64,000 nt of DNA from Acidovorax soli. GTDB taxonomy: Bacteria; Pseudomonadota; Gammaproteobacteria; Burkholderiales; Burkholderiaceae_C. A model generated the notes under the pieces. The model was not told where the DNA came from, did not search any database, and saw only the letters and a program-made list of their open reading frames with translations. A program made the position numbers and the translations under genes. Positions 40,660 to 47,643 of the stretch are shown here, piece after piece (position 1 is the stretch's first letter; the number at the start of each line of letters is the position of its first letter). The stretch covers positions 186,001 to 250,000 of the forward strand of contig NZ_JACHLK010000004.1 of NCBI RefSeq assembly GCF_014207955.1. The letters run 5' to 3'.

Positions 40660-42009
40660 ATGTTCAAGAAGATTCTTGTAGCCAACCGTGGCGAGATTGC
40701 GTTGAGAATTCAGCGCGCCTGCCATGAGCTGGGCGTGAAGGCCGTGATGGTCTACTCCGAGGCCGACCGCGACGCCAAGTACGTCAAGCTGGCCGAAGAG
40801 GCGGTGTGCATCGGCCCCGCGCCCTCGCCGCTGTCCTACCTCAACATGCCGGCCATCATCTCGGCCGCCGAAGTCACCGATGCCGAGGCCATCCACCCCG
40901 GCTACGGCTTCCTGTCCGAGAACGCCGACTTCGCCGAGCGCGTGGAAAAGAGCGGCTTCCAGTTCATCGGCCCCACGCCCGAGTCGATCCGCATCATGGG
41001 CGACAAGGTGTCGGCCAAGCAGGCCATGATCCGCGCGGGCGTGCCCTGCGTGCCCGGCTCCGAGGGCGAGCTGCCCGAAGACCCGGTGCAGATCCGCCGC
41101 ATCGCCAAGGCCGTCGGCTATCCCGTGATCATCAAGGCCGCAGGCGGCGGCGGTGGCCGCGGCATGCGCGTGGTGCACACCGAGGCCGCCCTGGTCAATG
41201 CCGTGCAGATGACCAAGGCCGAAGCCGGTGCCGCGTTCGGCAATCCGGCGGTGTACATGGAGAAGTTCCTCCAGAACCCGCGCCACATTGAGATCCAGGT
41301 GCTGGCCGACAAGCACCGCAATGCCGTCTACCTGGGCGAGCGTGATTGCTCCATGCAGCGCCGCCACCAGAAGGTGATCGAGGAAGCACCGGCTCCGGGC
41401 ATCCCGCGCAAGCTGATCGAGAAGATTGGCGAGCGCTGCGTCGCCGCCTGCAAGAAGATCGGCTACCGCGGCGCGGGCACCTTCGAGTTCCTGTACGAGA
41501 ACGGCGAGTTCTACTTCATCGAGATGAACACCCGCGTGCAGGTGGAGCACCCCGTGACCGAATGGATCACGGGCGTGGACATCGTGAAGACGCAGATCAT
41601 GGTGGCGGCCGGCGAGAAGCTGCCCTTCACCCAGCGCCAGATCGAGATCCGCGGCCATGCCATCGAGTGCCGGGTGAATGCAGAAGACCCCTACAAGTTC
41701 ACCCCCTCGCCAGGGCGCATCACGACCTGGCACCCGCCAGGCGGCCCGGGCGTGCGCGTGGACTCGCATGCCTATACCAACTACTTCGTGCCGCCCAACT
41801 ACGACTCGATGATCGGCAAGATCATCGTGCACGGCGATACGCGCGAACAGGCGCTGGCGCGCATGCGCACGGCGCTGTCGGAGACGGTGATCGAAGGCAT
41901 CAACACCAATGTGCCGCTGCACCGCGAGCTCATGGTGGACGCCAAGTTCATGGCCGGCGGCACCAACATCCACTATTTGGAAGAATGGCTCTCGCACCAC
42001 AAGCGTTGA
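40660..42009 (+). CDS. accC: Biotin carboxylase subunit of acetyl-CoA carboxylase
   Basis: 449 residues from ATG 40660, the standard AccC length. ATP-grasp features are intact: the [10 protein letters not shown] glycine loop, [12 protein letters not shown], and [15 protein letters not shown] with the catalytic Glu/Arg. It carboxylates biotin on AccB using ATP and bicarbonate. It is translationally close to accB. A terminator-like hairpin follows before prmA, which would reduce but not necessarily abolish read-through. Confidence 0.97.
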   Translation: MFKKILVANRGEIALRIQRACHELGVKAVMVYSEADRDAKYVKLAEEAVCIGPAPSPLSYLNMPAIISAAEVTDAEAIHPGYGFLSENADFAERVEKSGFQFIGPTPESIRIMGDKVSAKQAMIRAGVPCVPGSEGELPEDPVQIRRIAKAVGYPVIIKAAGGGGGRGMRVVHTEAALVNAVQMTKAEAGAAFGNPAVYMEKFLQNPRHIEIQVLADKHRNAVYLGERDCSMQRRHQKVIEEAPAPGIPRKLIEKIGERCVAACKKIGYRGAGTFEFLYENGEFYFIEMNTRVQVEHPVTEWITGVDIVKTQIMVAAGEKLPFTQRQIEIRGHAIECRVNAEDPYKFTPSPGRITTWHPPGGPGVRVDSHAYTNYFVPPNYDSMIGKIIVHGDTREQALARMRTALSETVIEGINTNVPLHRELMVDAKFMAGGTNIHYLEEWLSHHKR

Positions 42010-42034
42010 GCACCTCCCCGGTGGTTTGATTCAT

Positions 42035-42074
42035 ATGCTGGCCCCTGGCGACGGGGGCCGGCATTTCATTTTTT
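42035..42074 (+). terminator. Intrinsic terminator between accC and prmA
   Basis: Arms 42035-42045 and 42054-42064 pair over 11 bp with one G-U, the loop is 8 nt, and TTTCATTTTTT follows directly. It ends 17 bp before the prmA ATG, so the prmA ribosome-binding site lies in or just behind its tail. Confidence 0.75.
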
Positions 42075-42090
42075 CTGAGAGGCCTTTGCC

Positions 42091-42990
42091 ATGTTCGAGC
42101 TGATTCTGATGTGCCCCGAGGACCGGATCGAGTCGGTCAGCGACGCGCTGGATGCGCTGGACGCACTCAGCGTCTCGGTCGAGGACGCCGATGCCCAGAC
42201 CGATGCCGAGCAGGCCCTGTTCGGCGAGCCCGGCATGCCGCCGCCCAAGGACGGCTGGCAGCGCAGCCGCGTGGTGGCCTTGTTCCCCACGCGCGAGGCC
42301 GCGGCCGAGGCACAGCAGCTGCTGTCGGTGCAGGACTTCTTCGAAGGCTGCCAGGTGCTGGGCCTGGCCGAGGTGGCCGAGCAGGACTGGGTGCGGCTCA
42401 CGCAGTCGCAGTTCGCACCCGTGGACATCACGCCCGACTTCTGGATCGTGCCCACCTGGCACGAGCTGCCGGCCCAGGCCGTGCGCAGCATCCGCCTGGA
42501 CCCGGGCCTGGCCTTCGGCACCGGCACGCACCCCACCACGCGCATGTGCCTGCGCTGGATCGCGCGCAAGGGGGGCACCGGTGAAGGTGCTGCCGTCTTC
42601 GGCCGCGTGCTCGATTACGGCTGCGGCTCGGGCATCCTGGCCATCGGCGCCGCCAAGTTCGGCGCCACCGACATCGATGCGGTGGACATCGACACGGCCG
42701 CCGTGGAATCCACGGCCCTGAACGCCGAGGCCAATGGCGTGCAACTGCGCGCCGGCCTGCCCGACAAGGCCAGCGGCCAGTACCAGACTGTGCTGGCCAA
42801 CATCCTGGCCACGCCGCTGCGCGTGCTGGCGCCGCTGCTGTGCAACCACGTGGCGCCCGGCGGCCACCTGGTGCTGGCGGGCATCCTCGCGCGCCAGGCC
42901 GACGAGCTCAAGGAGGCCTATGCCCCCTGGGTGCAACTGGAGGTGGCGGACTCGGAGGACGGCTGGATCCTCATGACCGCGTCGCGCTGA
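42091..42990 (+). CDS. prmA: Ribosomal protein L11 methyltransferase
   Basis: 299 residues. The N-terminal substrate-recognition domain (~1-60) is linked to a class I SAM methyltransferase with motif I D-Y-G-C-G-S-G-I-L-A-I and the P-x-x-W pre-motif segment LDPGLAFGTGTHPTT, both typical of PrmA. The post-motif A-N-I-L-A-T-P-L (NxxxxPL) is present. PrmA trimethylates L11. The accBC-prmA order is conserved in many proteobacteria; here a terminator sits between. The next gene (DUF3426) starts 46 bp downstream, and the two are often neighbours in betaproteobacteria. Confidence 0.95.
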   Translation: MFELILMCPEDRIESVSDALDALDALSVSVEDADAQTDAEQALFGEPGMPPPKDGWQRSRVVALFPTREAAAEAQQLLSVQDFFEGCQVLGLAEVAEQDWVRLTQSQFAPVDITPDFWIVPTWHELPAQAVRSIRLDPGLAFGTGTHPTTRMCLRWIARKGGTGEGAAVFGRVLDYGCGSGILAIGAAKFGATDIDAVDIDTAAVESTALNAEANGVQLRAGLPDKASGQYQTVLANILATPLRVLAPLLCNHVAPGGHLVLAGILARQADELKEAYAPWVQLEVADSEDGWILMTASR

Positions 42991-43036
42991 CGCGCGCTGC
43001 CATGCGGTGCATGCCGCCCCCTACAATCGACTGCAG

Positions 43037-44740
43037 ATGAGCCAGATCACACGCTGCCCGGCCTGCGCGACCCAGTTCAAGGTGGTCGCTGACCAGTTGC
43101 GCATTTCCGAGGGCTGGGTGCGTTGCGGGCAGTGCAAGGAGGTGTTCGACGCAGCCGCACACCTGGTGGCGGCGCCCCCCCCGCCGATGCTGCCCGATGT
43201 GTCGCTCACCGACACGCGTCCGCCGCCCGCGATCGTTGCGCGGCCCGCCGAAGAGCGTGGTGCCTGGGGGGTGTTCGATCCGCCTGCGCCCCGGCCCGCA
43301 TCCCAAGCGCCGGCGCCTGTCCCGGCACCCATGCCGGCCGCCCCGGTGCAGAGCGCGGCCAGCGAGGCGTTCGCGATTCCCGCCCCTACGGTTCCGGCAT
43401 TCCTGTCGGCCACGCGCGCACCTTCCACGGCGCTCAGTGCCGATGAGCTGAGTCTGGAGCCCCTGCAGACCTTTGGCTGGCGTGCGCCGCCCCTGGCGCC
43501 ACTGGCTCCCCTGGCACCTCTCGCGCCCCTGGCGCCCTTGGCCCCGTTGACCCCCTTGGAGCCGCCGGTGCCCGCCGCACCGATCGCGGCGCCCGCTGCC
43601 GCCACGGCATTTGTGCCCCCGCCGCCGCGCGAGGAGAGCCGCGTGCTGCCCGGCCTGGCGGCCTCGCTTCTGGCCGACCTGGCTCCGGTGGCGAGCCCGG
43701 CGCCATCCCGGGTGGTGGTGGACCCGGCGGCCGAGGGCATGGCGCTGCCTGCCGGCTACGAGCTTCCCGTGGCGGACTTTTCCGACCCGCTGCCCAAGGT
43801 CGATGGCGAGCGGCCGGACGACGATGGCCCGGACACGGAGATCATGTCCCTGCCCGCAGGCCTGGGCGACGAGGACGCCTATCCCGCCCTGGATCTGCCG
43901 GCCCTCCCTGCGTCGCGGCGCGAGCCCCTGGTGCCGCAGGAGGACGATGACGACCATGATGACGGTGTGCCGCTGTTCGGCCACGTGGTCGCGGAGCCCG
44001 AGCCGGCGCCTCCGCGCACGCCGGTGGCCTACGAATCCTCCGCCAGCGGGTTTTCGGATTCCGTGACCCCGTTTCCCCCCGATGCGGACCTCGAGCTGAT
44101 GCCCGATCCGGTCTTTCCGGCATCGGCTCCGGCACTTGCCAGGGGGGATGCTGCGCGTGGGGCGGCGTCCGCACAGGGCCTGGATGCCGACGAGGACGAC
44201 CTGCCGGCCGGCCCGCCCGAGGCCGAGGAGGTGAGCTTCGTGCGGGCGGCGCGGCGCAAGGCCTTCTGGCGCCGGCCGCTGGTGCGCGCCGTGTTGTCGC
44301 TGGTGTTCGTGCTGTTGCTCGGGGTGCTGGCCTTGCAGGTTGCCGTGCACGAGCGCAACCGCATTGCCGCGATGGACAGCCGGGCCCGCCCCTGGCTGCT
44401 GCAACTGTGCGCCCACCTGGGTTGTACGCTGGCGCCCCAGCGGCAGATTGCCGACCTGGTGATCGACAGCTCGTCCTTCAACAAGGCGCGCGGCGATGGC
44501 TACCTGCTGGCATTGACGGTCAAGAGCCGTGCCGACATACCGCTGGAAATGCCGGCGGTGGAACTGACCCTTACCGATGCGCAGGACCAGCCGGTGCTGC
44601 GGCGCGTGTTGCTGCCCTCCGACCTCGCAGCGCCTGCCGAACTGGCGGCGCGCGGCGAGTGGAGCACCTCGGTCTCGGTGGTGGTGACCTCGGGCGCCTC
44701 GCGTGTGTCGGGTTACCGGGTCATGACCTTCTACCCCTGA
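43037..44740 (+). CDS. Zinc-ribbon (MJ0042) and DUF3426 membrane protein
   Basis: 567 residues. The N-terminus is a zinc ribbon, C-P-A-C (Cys7, Cys10) and C-G-Q-C (Cys30, Cys33). A very long Pro/Ala-rich, probably disordered cytoplasmic region (~50-400) follows and includes eight P-L-x units in a row. One membrane segment (VLSLVFVLLLGVLAL, ~residue 430) leads to a periplasmic DUF3426 domain. The role of this family is not established. The topology suggests a link between a cytoplasmic metal-binding module and the envelope. It is conserved next to prmA in betaproteobacteria, which is the best evidence that its position matters. Confidence 0.88.
   Translation: MSQITRCPACATQFKVVADQLRISEGWVRCGQCKEVFDAAAHLVAAPPPPMLPDVSLTDTRPPPAIVARPAEERGAWGVFDPPAPRPASQAPAPVPAPMPAAPVQSAASEAFAIPAPTVPAFLSATRAPSTALSADELSLEPLQTFGWRAPPLAPLAPLAPLAPLAPLAPLTPLEPPVPAAPIAAPAAATAFVPPPPREESRVLPGLAASLLADLAPVASPAPSRVVVDPAAEGMALPAGYELPVADFSDPLPKVDGERPDDDGPDTEIMSLPAGLGDEDAYPALDLPALPASRREPLVPQEDDDDHDDGVPLFGHVVAEPEPAPPRTPVAYESSASGFSDSVTPFPPDADLELMPDPVFPASAPALARGDAARGAASAQGLDADEDDLPAGPPEAEEVSFVRAARRKAFWRRPLVRAVLSLVFVLLLGVLALQVAVHERNRIAAMDSRARPWLLQLCAHLGCTLAPQRQIADLVIDSSSFNKARGDGYLLALTVKSRADIPLEMPAVELTLTDAQDQPVLRRVLLPSDLAAPAELAARGEWSTSVSVVVTSGASRVSGYRVMTFYP
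43490..43561 (+). repeat. 9-bp tandem repeat coding for (Pro-Leu-Ala)6-Pro-Leu-Thr-Pro-Leu-Glu
   Basis: Eight in-frame 9-bp units. The protein repeat is exact for six units while the third codon positions vary, so the repeat is old or under selection at the protein level. Confidence 0.85.
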
Positions 44741-44785
44741 TCCTGCCGGATCGGGGCCCTCCTTCCAATCCTCTACTTCCTACCT

Positions 44786-45682
44786 ATGGCAGTCCTCATC
44801 TGCGGATCCCTGGCATTCGACACCATCATGACCTTCGAGGGGCGCTTTGCCGAGCAGATCCTGCCCGAGCAGTTGCACATCCTCAACGTGTCCTTCCTCG
44901 TGCCCTCGCTGCGCCGCGACTTCGGCGGCTGTGCCGGCAACATCGCCTACAGCCTGAAGCTGCTCGGTGGCGAGCCCCTGCCCATGGCCATGCTGGGCAG
45001 CGACGGTGCCGACTACCTGCAGCGCCTGGACAGCCTGGGCATCAGCCGCCGCTTCGTCGGCCAGGTCGAGGACGTGCACACCGCGCAGGCCATGATCATG
45101 ACCGACCGCGACAACAACCAGATCACGGCCTTCCACCCCGGCGCCATGATGCAGGCCCATGCCAACCGCATCGACTCCGGCGAGGGCATCCGCCTGGCCA
45201 TCATCGCGCCCGATGGCCGCGACGCCATGATCGAGCATGCAGCCCAGCTGGTCGCGGCCGGCGTGCCTTTCGTCTTCGATCCGGGCCAGGGCCTGCCCAT
45301 GTTCAATGGCGCCGAGCTGTCGCGCTTCATCGAGCAGGCCACCTGGGTCACCGTCAATGACTACGAGGGCAAGATGCTCAGCGAGCGCACGGGCTGGAGC
45401 CTGGCCGAGATCTCGCAGCGCGTGGACGGCCTGGTCGTGACGCTGGGCGGCGAGGGCTGCGAAGTGTGGGTGAAGGGCGAGAAGACGCTGGTGCCGGCCG
45501 TAGTGCCTGCTGCGGTGGTGGACCCCACCGGTTGTGGCGATGCCTGGCGTGGAGCGCTGCTCTTCGGCCTGGAGCGTGGCTGGTCGCTGGTGCAGTGCGC
45601 CGAACTGGGCAACCGCGTCGGTGCGCTCAAGATCGCCCAGCGCGGCCCGCAGAGCTACACGCTCGACTTCACGCCGGCCTGA
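44786..45682 (+). CDS. PfkB-family carbohydrate/nucleoside kinase
   Basis: 298 residues with the ribokinase fold signatures: an N-terminal glycine-rich G-G-C-A-G-N-I-A-Y-S segment and the C-terminal D-P-T-G-C-G-D-A-W-R-G-A-L-L with the catalytic Asp. Cysteine replaces the usual alanine of G-A-G-D, a form I know from an adenosine-kinase-like branch in proteobacteria. The substrate is therefore a sugar or nucleoside, with adenosine the best guess. The gene is 45 bp after the DUF3426 gene, with no sugar transporter nearby. It is convergent with the H1-like gene. Confidence 0.88.
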   Translation: MAVLICGSLAFDTIMTFEGRFAEQILPEQLHILNVSFLVPSLRRDFGGCAGNIAYSLKLLGGEPLPMAMLGSDGADYLQRLDSLGISRRFVGQVEDVHTAQAMIMTDRDNNQITAFHPGAMMQAHANRIDSGEGIRLAIIAPDGRDAMIEHAAQLVAAGVPFVFDPGQGLPMFNGAELSRFIEQATWVTVNDYEGKMLSERTGWSLAEISQRVDGLVVTLGGEGCEVWVKGEKTLVPAVVPAAVVDPTGCGDAWRGALLFGLERGWSLVQCAELGNRVGALKIAQRGPQSYTLDFTPA

Positions 45683-45734
45683 GCGGGCTGTGCGCCCGCG
45701 GACAAGGCGCTGCGCGGCGCCTGCCGTCCGGGCA

Positions 45735-45764
45735 TAAAAAAACCCGGTGCCGAGGCACCGGGTT
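45735..45764 (-). terminator. Intrinsic terminator of the H1-like gene
   Basis: The arms AACCCGGTGC (45741-45750) and GCACCGGGTT (45755-45764) enclose a 4-nt loop. On the minus strand the stem is followed by a run of T (plus-strand A-run from 45736). It lies 24 bp after the stop at 45788. Confidence 0.85.
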
Positions 45765-45787
45765 GAGCGTGAAGCACGTAACGCGAA

Positions 45788-46129
45788 TTACGGCTTGGTG
45801 CCCGTGGGGAAAGGCCATGCTGCCTGAGGGTTCAGCGTGGTCTGCGCTGCGGGGGCTGCAGGAGCAGCGGCCGCAGGGGCAGGGGCCTTGGGAGCCTTCT
45901 TGGCTGCAGCCTTCTTGGCAGGAGCGGCCTTCTTGGCTGGTGCTGCTGCCTTCTTGGCGGGAGCGGCCTTCTTGGCTGGTGCTGCTGCCTTCTTGGCGGG
46001 AGCGGCCTTCTTGGCTGGTGCTGCTGCCTTCTTGGCGGGAGCGGCCTTCTTGGCTGCTGGCTTTGCAGCTACAGCCTTCTTCGCGGGAGCTGCCTTCTTT
46101 GCAGCGGGTTTTTTCGCAGTTGCCATCAT
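45788..46129 (-). CDS. Histone H1-like Ala/Lys/Pro-rich DNA-binding protein
   Basis: 113 residues (ATG 46129, or ATG 46126 one codon later; AAGGAG lies just upstream). About 80% of the chain is built from K-K-A-A-P-A and K-K-A-A-A-P-A blocks, the composition of eukaryotic H1 C-terminal tails and of bacterial proteins such as AlgP and BpH1. It ends in a different, uncharged segment (T-T-L-N-P-Q-A-A-W-P-F-P-T-G). Such proteins bind DNA non-specifically and help compact the nucleoid. Three identical 39-bp repeats lie inside the gene, so its length may vary between strains. It has its own terminator. nrdB is upstream on the same strand. Confidence 0.88.
   Translation of the reverse strand: MMATAKKPAAKKAAPAKKAVAAKPAAKKAAPAKKAAAPAKKAAPAKKAAAPAKKAAPAKKAAAPAKKAAPAKKAAAKKAPKAPAPAAAAPAAPAAQTTLNPQAAWPFPTGTKP
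45924..46040 (-). repeat. 39-bp tandem repeat, three identical copies plus a partial fourth
   Basis: Units begin at 45924, 45963 and 46002 and are identical over 39 bp (13 codons). A partial unit continues to about 46056. Identity at silent positions implies recent expansion or gene conversion. Confidence 0.9.
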
Positions 46130-46188
46130 GTTCTCCTTGAGTCAATTTGCAAAGAGCACTTCGTGTCTACAGTGGACATGAAGCGATC

Positions 46189-46270
46189 CATGGAGATGGG
46201 ACTTGACCCATCTCCATGAACACGGGAACACCCCGCATGGCAACGCACTGCGGCGTTGTCCATGCGGGGT
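46189..46270. repeat. Two strong inverted repeats between nrdB and the H1-like gene
   Basis: The first has 12-bp arms 46189-46200 and 46207-46218 with a 6-nt loop. The second has 11-bp arms 46230-46240 and 46260-46270, extended inward by CAACGC/GCGTTG. No U-tract follows either on the minus strand. They may end or process the nrdAB transcript, or serve as structure in the leader of the H1-like gene. Confidence 0.75.
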
Positions 46271-46308
46271 GTGGTGTGGGGATCCATGGCGTGCGTGCAC
46301 CTGCGAGG

Positions 46309-47508
46309 CTAGTCCCAGGACAATGCGCCACCCGACTGGTACTCGATGACACGCGTCTCGAAGAAGTTGCGTTCCTTCTTCAGGTCGATCATCTCGCTCA
46401 TCCAGGGGAATGGATTTTCTTCGTTGGGGAACAGCGTCTCCAGGCCGATCTGGGTGGCGCGGCGGTTCGCGATGTAGCGCAGGTAGCCCTTGAACATCGA
46501 TGCGTTCATGCCCAGCACGCCGCGCGGCATGGTGTCTTCGGCGTAGCGGTACTCGAGCTCCACGGCCTTCATGAACAGGCCCTTGATCTCGGCCTTGAAC
46601 TCGGCGGTCCACAGGTGCGGGTTCTCGAGCTTGAGCTGGTTGATCAGGTCGATGCCGAAATTGCAGTGCATGGACTCGTCGCGCAGGATGTACTGGTACT
46701 GCTCTGCGGCACCGGTCATCTTGTTCTGGCGGCCCAGCGCCAGGATCTGCGTGAAGCCCACGTAGAAGAACAGGCCTTCCATCAGGCAGGCAAAGACGAT
46801 CAGCGACTTGAGCAGCGTCTGGTCGGTCTCGAAGGTGCCGGTGTGGAAGTTGGGGTCCATGATCGCTTCGATGAAGGGGATCAGGAACTCGTCCTTGTCA
46901 CGGATGGAGGGCACTTCCAAGTAGGCACTGAAGATCTCGCCTTCGTCCAGGCCGAGCGACTCCACGATGTACTGGTAGGCGTGCGTGTGGATCGCTTCCT
47001 CGAAGGCCTGGCGCAGCAGGAACTGGCGGCACTCGGGCGCGGTGATGTGGCGGTAGGTGCCCAGCACGATGTTGTTGGCGGCCAGCGAGTCGGCGGTCAC
47101 GAAGAAGCCGAGGTTGCGCTTGATGATGCGGCGCTCGTCATCGGTCAGGCCGTTGGGGTCCTTCCACAACGCGATGTCGCGCGTCATGTTCACCTCTTGC
47201 GGCATCCAGTGGTTGGCACAGGTGGCGAGGTACTTCTCCCAGGCCCACTTGTACTTGAACGGCACCAGCTGGTTGACGTCGGTCTGGCCGTTGATGATGC
47301 GCTTGTCGGCGGCGTTCACGCGGCGGTGCGTGGGGGCTGCGGTGGCCGTGGCCTGGGGTGCTGCGGATGCGGTCATCGACGCGTGCACCGCTTGCAGGGA
47401 AGGGGTCTGGAAAGACAGAGGCGACTGTTCAGCCGGGTGGCTTTTGCTCAGTCCACCGTCCAGTTGATTTTGCGATGAGGGCTTGACTTCTTCGTCCCAG
47501 GACAACAT
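46309..47508 (-). CDS. nrdB: Class Ia ribonucleotide reductase, beta subunit
   Basis: 399 residues from ATG 47508. The di-iron/tyrosyl site is intact: E-A-I-H-T-H-A-Y gives Glu, His and the radical Tyr in the spacing E-x2-H-x3-Y, and D-E-S-M-H-C-N supplies further ligands. The C-terminal tail ends G-G-A-L-S-W-D and would dock on NrdA. The N-terminus (M-L-S-W-D-E-E) repeats the L-S-W-D of the tail, and the first ~60 residues form a low-complexity extension absent from E. coli NrdB. It is 135 bp downstream of nrdA, with stem-loops (47536-47562, 47565-47579) in the gap. Confidence 0.96.
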   Translation of the reverse strand: MLSWDEEVKPSSQNQLDGGLSKSHPAEQSPLSFQTPSLQAVHASMTASAAPQATATAAPTHRRVNAADKRIINGQTDVNQLVPFKYKWAWEKYLATCANHWMPQEVNMTRDIALWKDPNGLTDDERRIIKRNLGFFVTADSLAANNIVLGTYRHITAPECRQFLLRQAFEEAIHTHAYQYIVESLGLDEGEIFSAYLEVPSIRDKDEFLIPFIEAIMDPNFHTGTFETDQTLLKSLIVFACLMEGLFFYVGFTQILALGRQNKMTGAAEQYQYILRDESMHCNFGIDLINQLKLENPHLWTAEFKAEIKGLFMKAVELEYRYAEDTMPRGVLGMNASMFKGYLRYIANRRATQIGLETLFPNEENPFPWMSEMIDLKKERNFFETRVIEYQSGGALSWD

Positions 47509-47643
47509 AGATTTTCCAGTGTTCGGATTATGAAAGCAGTGCTGCAAAAAGGAAAGCACTGCAGCGTTGCGCAGCAACGTTTTGTTGCTTCACAGCACCG
47601 AAGCAGCGCACATGGGTCCTCATGCGCGCTGCTCCATGGGGCC

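Noticed and set aside
45837-46181. Hydrophobic Ala/Phe-repeat frame on the plus strand
   Set aside because: Antisense of the K-K-A-A-P-A repeats of the H1-like gene; it has no ribosome-binding site and is overlapped by the terminator side of that gene.
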